DNA of 64,000 bases from Ceratotherium simum simum (GCF_000283155.1 NW_004454195.1:10438466-10502465), one strand, 5' to 3'. Positions 33,863 to 45,517 are shown, numbered from the stretch's first letter. Notes: generated by a model not told the origin, from the sequence alone. A program made the numbers and translations.

Positions 33863-34980
33863 AATGTATCAAAATATTTTGAACACATATCTTTTTTGCA
33901 TCATATCAACTAACTCTAGCAAGGCACATTTATCTTTTGGTATGAAAAACCAGGCTACTTAATGAATTGAATTTAATTAGATTAGGAAATATGTCTTTTA
34001 TTTCCATCTTTGCCTTTGACTTTTCAATACAGATTCGGATTTGCCTAACATAACATGTATTGAGATTCACGTCTCAGGTACGGGACTAGGCACTTGTGCA
34101 TACTTTCTCTGTCTTTCTTACAGTTTTTCCTCAGTTAATTGGGGATAGAAATTAGATCTGTTAGCAAATAGCGCTATAAAGAGTGAATTTCCTTCTTGAA
34201 AGAATGTATGTGCTTTTCTAAGTACCTGAGTTTTTGCCAGGAAGATATTCATTCCCCGGGAAGACTAAGCCAGCTGTTGCAAATGGTTTTGGAGTCTCCT
34301 CATCAACACACATCTATACACCCATCGATTCATGGCTTCAAAGCTCTCAGAAGAAATCCTCAAGTTTAATATTTTTAAAGAAATTAGGTCAAATGTTATA
34401 TTTTTAAGCACCTTTAGAAGTCATATTCCACAGCATATCTCTTCCTTTCTATCCATGTGGATGACTTCCAGCAATTTGATTCTACTTTCAAATTGAATGA
34501 GAAAAATTTTTATGAGATTCTGAGGGGATGAAGTAGCTTCTTGAAATTAAAAGTCAATTTGAAGGAAAAGACTCCGTGAAAAATAGGACTGGAGACAAAA
34601 CAGGATTTTTTAAGAATGATATTTTCATGCAGGAGAGGGAAAATCAAGCATTAATTCTCTCTCCTCTCATTTAACCACGGGTGAAATCTCCTGGATTCTT
34701 GTGCCCATCAGAAAAGAGGGACAGTCTAAGATCTGGGTGATCAAGCGTTCAATCTCTCCTTGCCTGGCAGCAACTTCAAAGGTAGGATACCCGGAAGAGA
34801 AATCTGTGGCCCCAGGAAACCGAGACATGGAACTGGGATGTCAGTGACAGCTATTTCAAGGCTACTGAGAAATTGCAGATGGAAGGAGAAAATGCCCCTC
34901 CCTCTTCCTTCATCAAATCAAGTAAAACAAACTGGAACAAGATGCTGTCTGCTCAGATGATGTGAGTGAGAAGTACTTAT
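33863..34980. other. Gene-free unique DNA with a weak MIR trace
   Basis: No gene supported. 'ggtacgggactaggcact' near 34076 is a possible antisense MIR trace. The frame at 34760-34960 has no recognised domain. Confidence 0.4.
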
Positions 34981-34984
34981 CACA

Positions 34985-35140
34985 GAAGACATGAATTGAG
35001 TGAGATCTTAAAAGATGGCTCACGGGGCAGAGACAGAGAACAAAGGAGCTGGAGTAGCACCAGCAAGAGGAGGGAAGGATGAGCCTGCACGGAGTGATGA
35101 GAGAGGCCTGAGACCATCGGGCGTGTGAAAGGGGATGGAG
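34985..35140 (-). repeat. Possible L2 fragment
   Basis: 'gagtgagatcttaaaagatg' followed by 'gagaggcctgagaccatcgg' resembles the antisense L2 layout also seen at 17.5 and 51 kb. Low similarity; could be unique DNA. Confidence 0.3.
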
Positions 35141-35401
35141 GAGACCAAACTAGAAGTTAGATGGGTACCTCTAACTCCTTGACGTCAGGAGATCCCAACC
35201 ACCAAAATGTCATTCCCCATGGTGACAAGATGTTAGAAGGCCACAAAGAAATTGGATCTGGGGCCATGTCAAGTTCACCCTCTCCTTTTCAGTAAGCTTA
35301 TTTGGTTGAGATCAGAACATACAGAGTCTGGACCCTAGAGATTCTGAGGCGAGCTGAACCGATTGTGTTTTGGGGAGAGAAGAAGGAATTTTTGTAGGAG
35401 C
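35141..35401. other. Gene-free unique DNA
   Basis: Nothing recognised. Confidence 0.35.
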
Positions 35402-35406
35402 CAGTT

Positions 35407-35828
35407 TTATGGATTGAGTTGTGTCCTCCCCTCCCCTACAACTCCCCTACTAGGGAGTTGAAATTCTAACTCCCTAGAACTTCAGAAAGTGACTTTATTC
35501 AGAGATAGAGTCTTTACAAGGATAATCAAGTTAAAGTGAGATCATTAATGTGGGCCCTAATCTAATATGATTGGTGTCCTTACAAGAAGGGAAAAATCTG
35601 GACACAGAGACATGTACTGGGAGAACACAATGTGAGCAAGAAGCTGGCTGTCTATAAGCCAAGGAGAAAGGCACGGAACAGATCCTTCCCTCACAACCCT
35701 CAAAACGAAGCAAAACTGCCAACACCTGGATTTCGGACTTCTAGACTCCAGAACTTTGAGACAATAAATTTGTGTTGTTCAGGCAACCCAATCTGTGACA
35801 CTTTGTTGCAGCAGCCCTAACAAATGAA
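35407..35828 (+). mobile_element. Solitary MLT1-type (ERVL-MaLR) LTR
   Basis: 'ttatggattgagttgtgtcc', 'cagagatagagtctttacaa', 'gggccctaatctaatatgat', 'tgtccttacaagaaggg', 'tcggacttctagactccaga' and 'gcagccctaacaaatgaa' are in MLT1 order. A candidate 5 bp duplication 'cagtt' lies at 35402-35406 and 35829-35833. A small inverted repeat 'aactccc...gggagtt' lies at about 35440-35460. Confidence 0.85.
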
Positions 35829-35833
35829 CAGTT

Positions 35834-37049
35834 GGCCAGTGCTAGCAGCCTCTTCTTTCCTTCAAGGGAGGGGGGAGAAGAGAAGGCAAGGATTCTTAAG
35901 ATTCTGTAAGGCAAGGTGGGTTTCTTTTGGTATAATACCTGGAAACCCCAACAGTGTTTATGTAAATGAAGCAACTGGCCCATATCTCAGCTGATCAAGT
36001 GATTTATGTCATCTTAACAAGCAGTGTTCATTGGCCCACGATAATTGTGCATTTGCTGCATGATCAGTTGGAAACTGGCCAAATAATCTGGTAGACACGT
36101 GTCATGGCCAATTCTGATCCTGTCTGCAGAAAAACACCAGTGAACTAGGCTGAGAGGCAGTGAGTGAGAGCTGTGTTGAAAGCCTTTCTTGAGGTTCCCA
36201 GAAGTTCTTCTGTGGCTGGGCGCCCTGTATCTCTAGCCACAGTCACTTCTGATGGTGAGGGTTGAGAACGATCCAAGCTTGGATCCAAGCTCTTTACTGG
36301 GCTGAATGGAACCTCTTCATTTGATTTCCCTCCATTTGAAGAGGACAAACTGTTAGGAAGAGAGCAAGCATTGATATTTCCTTTATCATTAGGTGATTCT
36401 TTGAGAGTGTTATTTTTCTTTCTTTCCTTTTCCTTTCCTCCTAAAAACATGTAGAAAATATGAATGCTAATTAGGATATAATTATCCTAGCAGTGGATCA
36501 ATTTATTGGATATGCCGAATTGATGCTTACCATAGGAATGATCTGGCAACAGTGTAATAAACTATTTGTAGGAGAATTATTAGAGAGAGGAGGAGAGTGA
36601 GCCAACACATGAATTAGAAAATACACACAAATGTGTGCATGTACACACTGAATTTGGATGTGCCCCACAGCCTCTGTTGCTTATGTATCCATTGAAGCCT
36701 TCACCTTTTCTGTGGCTGCTTCTCTTAGCACGTGACTTACACTCAATAACTTCTCTAGGTCTCGGGTGCAATGGTGTGTTTCCAGTCTCCGCTACTCGGT
36801 CAATTCTCACAATGCTTGAGATCTTCATAGGGCTATTGGAACAGTCAATCAAAGTAATAGAAAAGGAAGAAAGTGTTATACAGGAACCAAAAGCAAAAAG
36901 ACATGCTTAATGGCCACGAGCTCTGTAGCGGTGGACAGATTTGGACTCATGTCACATTACTCAAACATCCTCTCCCTGTGGGCCTCCAAATTATTTACAC
37001 AGAAGACCTTTTGACCCATCAGGGAGAGATCCCTGCAAATCTAGCTTTT
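35834..37049. other. Gene-free unique DNA
   Basis: No gene supported. The overlapping frames at 36145-36450 and 36580-36910 on opposite strands lack domains. Confidence 0.45.
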
Positions 37050-37212
37050 CCAAAAGGCAATAGACCACGGGCTTTGGAGTCAGGCCAATACAAGTTGTAA
37101 TCCCAGATCCTCCATTTACCAGCTTTGTGAACTCGGGCAAGTTATTTTTAACCTCCTGAGTCTCAGTGTTGTTAACCTGTAACCTTGACCTTAAACTTTA
37201 ACCTCAACCTTA
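37050..37212 (+). repeat. MIR SINE, first piece of a split copy
   Basis: Head 'gaccacgggctttggagtca', 'ccagctttgtgaactcgggc', 'aacctcctgagtctcagtgt', then a local expansion of 'ttaacct'-like units and 'aaaatgagcata', after which the L1 starts. Confidence 0.75.
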
Positions 37213-37671
37213 AAATGAGCATAGAACCTATCAATAGTAGAATGGAAAAATAAATTGTGACATATTCATGTAGTGGAATATTCTGCAGTTAGGAGGATGA
37301 GAAATTTACAACCACACACAATACACGATACAATTACACAACACAACTACACACAATATAGGTGAATCTCACAAATATATTGAGGGAAAGAAGCCAGATA
37401 CAAAGGGTACATAGTGTATAATGCCACTTACATAAAGTTCAAAACTCAGTGAAACTGACTTATGTTATTTGAGGTTTGGATAGTGGTTACCCTTGAGGGG
37501 GTGTGACTGGGTCGGGGCAGGGGAGGGCTGGAGGCGTCTGTTTTTTCTTCTGGGTGGTGGTTACCTGGGTGTGTTCAGTTTGTGAAATGCACTGAGTTCC
37601 ATACTTAAAATTTGTGTAATTTTCTGTATGAATATTATACTTTAATAAAAAGTTAATTAAAAAACCCCAGA
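37213..37671 (+). repeat. L1 3' end, sense, inserted in a MIR
   Basis: 'attgtgacatattcatgtag', 'aatctcacaaatatattgag', 'gaagccagatacaaagggta', 'gatagtggttacccttgagg', 'gggtgtgttcagtttgtgaa', and terminal 'actttaataaaaagtta' form an old L1M 3' end. The ACACA-rich 37306-37355 is inside it. Confidence 0.8.
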
Positions 37672-37800
37672 TCATAACAGTACTTAGCTCATAGAGATGT
37701 GAGGATTAAATGAAATAATGAATGGAAAATACCTAGCCATAGTAAGTGCTTGATATATGTTAGCAATTTATTATTGTTATTCTTATCATCCTGATGAAGG
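37672..37800 (+). repeat. MIR SINE, second piece
   Basis: 'agtacttagctcatagagat', 'gtgaggattaaatgaaataa' and 'tagtaagtgcttgatatatg' are the sense 3' half of MIR, continuing the piece that ended at 37212. Confidence 0.8.
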
Positions 37801-38775
37801 TGTTGATGACAAATTTACTTCCTGTTGCATCTGGGTATGCCTGTGACACTCCAGGGTTTTTAAATAGGAAGGCATATAAAGGGCCCAGTTCTTCATCAGA
37901 GGCAAACCCTTTAGCATTGTTTCTCATTCAGAGGCATGCCTTCCAGTGGGGAAAAAAATAAAGGAAAAAAATCAGCCCCCAGTAAGACAATTCTCTAAGT
38001 ATTTTTTTTAACATTGATTAAAAAAACAAAACAAAACAAAACCCCACCCTATGTTCTCCCAAGGGTGCAAAAAGTACCTTGGCAGAAAAGAGAAGGCCTG
38101 TTTCTGCTGTTCTTACACTGGTTTACGCTTCCTCTGGTTTCCTCCTTAGGTAAAAATAGCAGTTTAACCTATTGACAGATAAAAGCCTTTCCAAGTACTA
38201 ACCCCATTTGGAGCTGCTGCTCTTCATTGTTGATTTTCTATAATACAGATGTTTTTGGCATAATGTATTCTCCAGAATGTCCTCTGTCAGCTCAGTAAAG
38301 GAGACAGACAGCAGCCTGATCTTGAAAACAGGGCCTCTCCATAAACCAGCTGACATGAGCTCCATTGAGCTTCACCTCACATAAAGATTTTACTAAACAA
38401 ACCTCGCTGGTCAGCATATTGCTCCGGCATATTTAAACACGTCACAGGCTTTGTGCTCCTCTTCACCGTTCTGCAGCTTTTGCACGAAACAAGTTCTGGG
38501 TTAACAGAATGTAATGAGTCTGGACAGGGGAAAATGCCTCTTCTCTACAGGCCATGAAAGAGCCACGGTGTGAGAGCATTAAACAGCGGGGCTGTGCTGT
38601 GAACCCAAGTTCAAGTCCAAGGGCTCAGAACTGCAGCTTCTGCGGCTGAGTCAGCATACACAACTCTGAGGGCACGTGTGGACCTGTTCCTGAGCCGCCG
38701 TGTCTCCCCCAGTGTGTCTCTACCTAGTTCTCCTCGTCTTGCCTTTTCATGCTGTGTTGGAACTTGATCTGCTTT
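37801..38775. other. Gene-free unique DNA
   Basis: No gene supported. A CAAAA-type A-rich run lies at 38020-38045. The segment 38190-38480 is repeat-free and could be conserved, but nothing in it is decisive. Confidence 0.4.
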
Positions 38776-38779
38776 TCTT

Positions 38780-39045
38780 GCATCTAACAAGCCTGTTCTT
38801 CTGGCTCTCGAGTCAGACTCCCTCCATTCCAGTCCTGGGTTGGCCCTTAAGACCTCTGTGACCTCCGACATTTCGCTTAAGCTTTCTTAGCCTCGGATCT
38901 CTTGTCTGTAAAATGAGGATCATAGTGGACCTACCTCATAGGGCTCTTATGAGGATTAAATGTGGTCTTGTATGCAAAGCTCTTAGAACAATGCTTGGCC
39001 AGCTCATGGTGAAAGCTCAGTAAATGATGGTTGTTATTCAGTTCC
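38780..39045 (+). repeat. MIR SINE, nearly full length
   Basis: 'ttctggctctcgagtcagac', 'cagtcctgggttggccctta', 'ttgtctgtaaaatgaggatc', 'cctacctcatagggctctta', 'tgaggattaaatgtgg' and 'aaagctcagtaaatgatgg' give a full sense order. The frame at 38611-38871 is a shadow. Confidence 0.85.
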
Positions 39046-39198
39046 TTTCCAACCCCACCTCCATCTGTCTATGCAGTCACCCACCCCACACAATTCAGAG
39101 GGGAAACCCCATCATCCAGAGAGAGGTTAGTTAATTGGATTCAGGAAGTTTTAAACTGGAAAGATACTTCTTAAATTAAAAGCAGAGTTTAGGAACTA
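39046..39198. other. Unique spacer
   Basis: Nothing recognised between the MIR and MER20. Confidence 0.35.
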
Positions 39199-39422
39199 GT
39201 GGTTTTCTCAACTTTGGCAGCATTATTTAAGATTTTGGACCAGATAATCATTGTGGTGGGGGGGCTGTCCTGTGTAGGATGTTTAGCAGCATCCCTGAGT
39301 TCCACGCACTACCTGCCAGTAGCACTCCCTCCGGACAAGTTATGACAATCAAAAATATCTTCAGACATTGCCAAATGACTCCTGCCAGGCAAAAGTGTCG
39401 TCCCTGGTTGAGAACCACTGGG
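39199..39422 (+). mobile_element. MER20 (hAT-Charlie non-autonomous DNA transposon)
   Basis: Second MER20: 'agtggttttctcaactttgg', 'ggaccagataatcattgtgg', 'ggatgtttagcagcatccct', 'ttatgacaatcaaaaatatc' and terminal 'ggttgagaaccactg'. The flanks 'gaactag' and 'ggctaga' fit a worn 8 bp hAT-type duplication with a CTAG core. Confidence 0.9.
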
Positions 39423-41098
39423 CTAGACCAAGACTCCAATTGTGAGCTATAGAGGAAGGCATAATAAATGAACTACAAAAAGAGGGGGCCAAAGCGAGTT
39501 AGCCTAAGACAGTGCCTTCCCTACCTTACCATGGAGCTTAGAGGACAGATAGTAGTAGAAGTCTAATTCAAGACCCTGCTGACACCTATGTTGGCCTACA
39601 GGCTGCCCACCACTCTTATCAGCAATGCTGTCCGGAAAACTTCCATCGCCCAGGAATGGGTGAAAGGAGAACAATAGAAGAGGAAGGGTTCCATTCCCAA
39701 AAGGCTGTAAAAATGATCAAATCTCAAATCATACCCCTGCTTTTAGATCCACTCTTTGAAGATATATTTACAGCATTTCATAAAAGTTCCTTAGTTTTGC
39801 TATATTCCTTCACCAGTTTAGATCCAGTGAGTGTTTAAACACATTGGGCTGCCCTATTTCCAGCTTTGTCTTGACTGTGTTAAGTTCATGAGAATTATAT
39901 TTAAGTGCTTTCATTTTTCCATTTCCCCGCTTATTTTTATGAAACCATAGGGTCAAAAGGCAATAAAAATTTTCAAATAATTGCAGAAACATTGCTGTGC
40001 AGATAAAAACGACAACACTGCCAAAACTCAACTCTTGGCTGACAGCGCCACTGTGCAAGAGCTCAAAATGTTCATTTTTCAGCTGATTTATAGAGATTTG
40101 AATTTGGCATACAAAAACTGGTTGAGAGGTGTTGGTGTAAAATGTGTGAATGGACAGGGTACAGAGAAGTTTTTAGTTTATGAAAGTTGAAAACTGCTAG
40201 TAATTATGACAAGGTGAAATATGGGCACTAGGTCACAGTGTATATTTTATCTTCTTAATTAGATCATAAGTACTTCAAGGAGAAGAAAGGACTTTCAAAA
40301 AAATTCTTCAGAATCCTCTTTAGTATGCATGCAATAAACACTTATTAAATTCTAATTTAATGAGTAATGAGTGGAATAAAATTAACAGTTTCTTTAAAAC
40401 AAGGATGCAAAGCTTAAGGATGCCTTAAATTTTTAGATCCAAAAGTACTTTCATCCCGGTTAAGGAATGTTGTATGTATTATATATGGATAAAGAGATGT
40501 AGATACGTATAGATAGATAGATCAATCTTCGCCATCCGTAAAAATGCAGGATGATGCCCTCCTAATAGCTGCTGAGTGTACCTCTCCTCTAGCACCCAAA
40601 CAGCCCAGTGAGCCTAGCTATCTTCATGCCAATTTCAAATTCCCAGGAGTGACAGTGTGATTGGTCCAGCTTGGGTCAAGATCCATCCCTGCTCCAATCA
40701 ATTATAACCAGTCTAATGTGAGGTGGAGAGGGGTCATGTGATTCAAACATGTCTTGGGGCTCAATTCTATGGATGTAGGGTGTGATTTTCAGAGAAAGGA
40801 GATTAAATTGTTGAGGACAGACAACCTTAAAGATGTATCACATGTGTGTTTACAATGTATTGTAGCGAAAACCTTAAGCATATGTCTAGCAATATTTTCT
40901 AGTTCAATTGTCTTTTTCTTGTTATAACAAATTAGTAGATTTTAGGTGTGTTTATTGACTAATTGATTAATCTGAGAGATATGAGCAATTTAAAATGAAA
41001 GAAATCTGTGAGTTTTCAAATTTTAAACCTGTGAGTTTGATAACAGTGTGACTTGGCCTTCTGGATCATGAGAATGTAATTTGTCCTTGAAAATGAAG
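39423..41098. other. Gene-free unique DNA, 1.7 kb
   Basis: No gene supported. A short (GATA)n lies at 40508-40522. The frames at 39810-40190 lack domains. Confidence 0.45.
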
Positions 41099-41103
41099 TA
41101 AGG

Positions 41104-41557
41104 GATCCGAGTTTCCTAGGGCTGCTGTAACAAGTTGCTACAAACTTGGGTGGCTTAAAGCAACAGAAATTTATTCTCTCACAGCTCTGGAGGCCAAAAG
41201 TCCGAAGTCAAGGTGTTGGCAGGTCCTGGTGTTCCCTCGGAAGGTTCTAGGGGAGAATCTTTTCTTGCCTTTTCCAGCTTCTGGTGGGTTCAGGCATTCT
41301 TTGGCTGTAGCTGCATCATTCCAATCTCTACATCCCTCTTCCCATGTCCTCTCTTCTCCACGTGTCTCTCCTCTTTGTGTCTCTTATAAGGACACATGTC
41401 ATTGGATTTAGGGCCCCCTTGGATAATCCAGCATGATCTCATCTTCAGATTCTTAACTGAAATACATCTGCAAAGACCCTTTCTCCAAATAAAGTCACAT
41501 TCACATGGTCCAGGACATGGACATACCTTTATGGAGGCTTCCATTTAACCTGTTACA
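41104..41557 (-). mobile_element. Solitary MLT1-type (ERVL-MaLR) LTR
   Basis: Antisense order: 'gagtttcctagggctgctgt', 'ggtggcttaaagcaacagaa', 'tcttataaggacacatgtca', 'tggataatccagcatgatct', 'acctttatggaggcttccat', ending 'aacctgttaca'. A candidate 5 bp duplication 'taagg' is at 41099-41103 and 41558-41562. Frames at 41229-41544 are shadows. Confidence 0.85.
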
Positions 41558-43130
41558 TAAGGTGAAAATGGTCTGAACAAGAGGCTTTTGTGCACTTTGG
41601 TCTGACGGTGCCACATCTTGCTTAGGGCAGTGCTGTCTGAGAGGTGGCAGCTGCACTAGTGGACCTGAGATTTGGAACTCCTGTTTTGGGGCAGCAGTAG
41701 GAGGTGGAGGGACTGATGGACACAGTCTGGGGCAGCAGGAGCCCGTGGGCTGATCACCTTAGGCTGATGAACAGTGCATGATGCTGACATTTTCCTAAAT
41801 GAGATCTGTAGACAGCATTCACCACCTGCATTTCTCTCTGTTTTTCGAAGGATGGAGTTGACTGCTTTTTCTAATAGGGTGAATTAGGAAGGAGAAATGG
41901 ATTGGAACCGATTTTTGTGGTGAATTCCCTTGCATTATGTAACCCAGTGTCTGGCTGGGGTCACCCTGATCTTTAAGAGCTAGATAAGGTCAGCATAAAC
42001 CATCCTTTTTTGGATAAAGCATAGGCTGAGAGAAGCTGGGAGTTAGCCAGGTCGATCCCCCGTCATAATATTTCTCAGTTGTATGAGCAGGTGTGTGGAG
42101 GTGTCCTCCTTTGTAGCTCTTTGTAGAACTGTAATACTGAAGCTATTATGACGATTATGATTATTATTGTTTTTATTTGTCAAAATATTACACTCAGGAC
42201 TTAACCTGAGTCATTTTTCAGAGCAAAGATTGGAATCTGCGACGTGGTGTTTTCGAACAGCCACTTATCTCAGGCAGAAAAAGTCCTTTACTGGGCCGGC
42301 CGAGTCACCAAAGCACGACTTTCTAGAAAATTGTGCAGTTGTGTTTTTAACTTTCCTTGAACAGCTGGTGGATCTTTGCCAATTTTCTTAGAAACTCTCT
42401 TCCAGGATGTAATTCATTTTTCAAAGATAATGTCAGGGCACTGAAGATAAGGGCTGGGTTAGGATGATTATCTGTGTCTTACTCTTTGAGTCTCAACTAT
42501 GAAAAAATCAGAAGAAAAGTCATTTTACTATAAGATACTACATATGTTTTCTTAAAAACACCCAGCGAAGGAGTCACTCTAGCAAACAAAATTGAGTTTT
42601 ATTTCTGAGTCACAATATTCCAGGCAATTTGCACATTGTCTGCTTGCCTGTCTCCTCTATATCTCATGTATCAGCTTTCAAGGATAAATAATATCCACAA
42701 TAAATAATATCCACAATTTACCTCCTAAATCGTGGAAGTCTTTGCTAAAGAAAGAAATCTCTGTAGTGAGATAGGAACCTCCTAAAATCATTTGATAAGG
42801 TATTTGTTTGATTTCTCCCCACCTGGTGTCCTTATCATCCTGAATAACATCCTCTACCCCCCACCCCCGCCCCTGAGGAAATTTAGGAAAGGGTTTTAAG
42901 ACTCTCTGTTTTGAAGTGGAGGAATGTGCTTGTCGTGTTTCCCTGTCTGTAAGCCAGGCCATCTCCTATCCAGAGCGCTAACCAGGCAAGATTTCACACA
43001 GGGGCTCAGATAGGGCCCCGCGTGACTAACGTACTAAAATGATTAAACAGTTCAACAGTGAAAGAGCAAGCTTGCTTCTTGGCACCCATCCAAGTTGTCG
43101 ATTTGTGCACAAATGTGTAGAAACCTTTTC
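41558..43130. other. Gene-free unique DNA
   Basis: No gene supported. It contains a perfect two-copy tandem duplication of 16 bp at 42684-42715. 'gggccggccgag' at 42293 looks ERE-like, but nothing follows it. Confidence 0.45.
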
Positions 43131-43480
43131 AGGGAGCCATCACTTCTGTTCATGTGTGAGCCATTTCTGATTTTGAGATGCTCTCCGCTCAGACTTCAGA
43201 AACATGCCCCCAGCGCACTGTTTTTACCAAATGTCTGCCCTTCTTTTTAATATTCAGACAGACATATTTGTGGCCTAGAGAAATTTCTCTAGGGAAGAAA
43301 TCTCCCTTGTTCCCCGTGACACTCTCTTCCCTCATCAGTTTTCATTTTTCTGGTTAAGCTGATGCAGTGACATATGAACAAAAAGAGAGCAGCACTGCTT
43401 GGAATATGGGAATTATCAGGGAAATGGGCCACAGAGTCCTTGAGTGATGGGACTTTTCCAATTTTTTTTCATGTTGTGTT
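43131..43480. other. Repeat-free stretch with a perfect 20-bp palindrome
   Basis: The palindrome at 43274-43293 has half-site 'cctagagaaa' and its exact reverse complement. Its centre holds an inverted GAA/TTC pair two bases apart, as in heat-shock-type elements. No gene or repeat was recognised. A regulatory role is only a guess. Confidence 0.35.
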
Positions 43481-43489
43481 GTAATGACC

Positions 43490-43522
43490 TATTTACTTTT
43501 CTGCCTGATTTACCAGATTAAG
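43490..43522 (+). repeat. L2 3' end, piece before ERE
   Basis: 'ttactttctgcctgatttac' and 'cagattaag' precede the insertion. The L2 text resumes at 43866. Confidence 0.45.
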
Positions 43523-43533
43523 AACTTATAGAG

Positions 43534-43827
43534 GGGGGTCGTCCCCGTGGCTTAGCGGTTAAGTGCGCATGCTCTGCTACTGGCGGCCCAGGTTTGGATC
43601 CCGGGCGTGCACCAACACACCGCTTCTCCGACCATGCTGAGGCAGCGTCCCACATACAGCAACTAGAAGGATGTGCAGCTATGACATACAACTATCTACT
43701 GGGCCTTTGGGATGAAAAAGGGGGAAAAAAAAAAAGGAGGAGGATTGGCAATAGATGTTAGCTCCGGTCTGGTCTTCCTCAGCAAAAAGAGGAGGATTGC
43801 CATGGATGTTAGCTCAGGGCTGATCTT

Positions 43828-43865
<38 letters not shown>
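43534..43865 (+). repeat. ERE SINE, two-unit tail, ending in (CA)18
   Basis: Head 'gtcgtccccgtggcttagcg', B box 'ggtttggatcccggg', body 'agcaactagaaggatgtgca', two tail units and a (CA)18 tail at 43831-43866. It is flanked by a perfect 11 bp duplication 'aacttatagag' at 43523-43533 and 43866-43876. The frame at 43712-44011 starts in its tail. Confidence 0.97.

Positions 43866-43866
<1 letters not shown>
43831..43866. repeat. (CA)18 microsatellite at a SINE tail
   Basis: Eighteen perfect CA units replace the A-tail of the ERE. The longest perfect simple repeat in the window. Confidence 0.98.
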
Positions 43867-43867
<1 letters not shown>

Positions 43868-43990
43868 CTTATAGAGAGCAGGAACTATGCCTTATTCATC
43901 TTATATCTCCAGTGCCAAACTAATATCCAGCATCCAGTGCTTAAGCAACACTCAACACAATTGTTGAATAGTTCAATAACTCCAAAGTAC
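43866..43990 (+). repeat. L2 3' end, piece after ERE
   Basis: 'gagagcaggaactatgcctt', 'attcatcttatatctccagt' and 'acaattgttgaatagttcaa' follow the L2 3'-end order. Confidence 0.65.
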
Positions 43991-44035
43991 AATGTTACAA
44001 CTCTGATTTAGGGTGAACAGCATTAATGGAAGAGG

Positions 44036-44498
44036 GTGTAGTGGGTTGAATGGTGGCCTCCAGAAAAATATGTCTGTATCCTAACCCCCAGAGCCTATGA
44101 ATGTGGCCTATTTGAGCAAAAGATCTTTTCAGATGTAATTAAGTTAAGGATCTCAAGATGAGATTACCTTGGATTATCTAGGTGGTCCTTAAACCCAAAG
44201 ATAAGTGTCCTTAAAGAGACAGAAGAGGAGAACACAGAGAGAGAAGAGGAGATGGTCATATGAAGAGGGAGTCAGAGATTGGAATCGTTAGGCCACAGTC
44301 AAAGAATGCCTGGAACCACCAGAAACTGGAGGAGGCAAGGAAGAATTCTCCCCCTAAAGGCTTCAGAGGGAGCGTGGCCCTACCAACACTTTGAATTCGT
44401 ACTTCTGGCTTCCAGAACTGTGAGACAGTAAATTTCTGTTGTTTTAAGCCCCCAAGTTTATGGTAATTTGTTACCATAAACTAGTAGGAAACCAGTGC
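44036..44498 (+). mobile_element. Solitary MLT1-type (ERVL-MaLR) LTR
   Basis: 'agtgggttgaatggtggcct', 'gcctatgaatgtggcctatt', 'gatgtaattaagttaaggat', 'ttggattatctaggtggtcc', 'gaaccaccagaaactggagg', 'gtacttctggcttccagaac' and 'ctgttgttttaagcccccaa' in order. A 4-5 bp duplication 'agagg' lies at 44031-44035 and 44499-44503. Confidence 0.85.
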
Positions 44499-44503
44499 AG
44501 AGG

Positions 44504-45264
44504 ATAACTTGCCTTCAAGAAAAGCCACTAAAACCAACACACAGAGTTTGGCTCATAGTATTGGAAAGAAGAGACTGAGGAAAGGCTAGTTGAAGGATTT
44601 CTGTTGGCAGAGCCTAGGGAACATGGAGAGGCTAGGAAGGGTGGATGTTAATTTCTAGGGGCCTTGAGGAACAGAATGAAGTTTCAACCTAGATTATAAG
44701 AGTTGGAGTAGCAGGAGCTTATCACTGGCTACAAATGCATCGTTTAGACCTGGAGCATGCACTGCAGTATGCACTTAAATTGACCAGAAAAATACTTCAA
44801 GGCTTTGCATATGAGGAGAGAGAAGTACCTCAGTAAAAAGTGGGGTGTGGGTGTGGAGAGGACTGCCAATTCTCTAAGCTGGGCCTTTAAGAAATTGTCT
44901 TTTGTTACTACCAGGGTTGAAAGAAAAGCACCCAGGCAGGGAAGGTTTGTCCTCCCCAGTGAGCAATGATAATAAGCCCGTTTGGCCCATCTGTTCCCTG
45001 GAGTGTCCTGTGCTGGCCAGCCTGAGGTCACTCTGCCTCACGGGGACCCAATCCTCATGCACACGTGTGGTAGGGGCCTGCATGGCCCTTTGGAGAGCCT
45101 AGCATCCTTCTTCAGAGATCAGAGAGGCACATGGTAGGGAAGTGTCAGAGATGACCTCAGGACCAGGGCCAGGTCAGAGAGAGAAGTCTGTGTTTCTTGC
45201 TACTAAAGACAAATGTAGGGCCTTTGAATTTTAGGTACTGTGGGGGATGGAAGGTGGGCTGGAC
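44504..45264. other. Gene-free unique DNA
   Basis: No gene supported. The overlapping frames at 44744-45102 on both strands lack domains. Confidence 0.45.
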
Positions 45265-45400
45265 TGACCATCAGGAGACCTGGACTATTGTGCCAGTCCA
45301 CCATGCAGTAGTTCAATTACTTTACAGGAGAAACTTAACTCCTTGTGTTTGCCATAAGGTTGGCTAGAGCACCTTCAGGGTCTATAACACTCAGAGTCTA
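45265..45400 (+). repeat. MIR-like fragment
   Basis: 'ggagacctggactattgtgc' followed by 'gagaaacttaactccttgtg' resembles the sense middle of MIR or MIR3. Weak. Confidence 0.35.
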
Positions 45401-45517
45401 TGATTGCTACTTGGATATTGAACAAAACAGATTCAGCCCAGGGAAGAGTTTCCTTACTGAGACGCTCCAACCATTATGAAATGTTTTCTGATGTATACCT
45501 CTTCCCACCAAAAAAAG

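Noticed and set aside
42290..42306. ERE-head-like 'gggccggccgag'
   Set aside because: No A box, B box, body or tail follows.
43831..43866. Repeated units considered as a CRISPR or satellite array
   Set aside because: It is a plain (CA)n microsatellite, and CRISPR arrays do not occur in mammalian DNA. No regularly spaced repeat/spacer pattern was seen anywhere.
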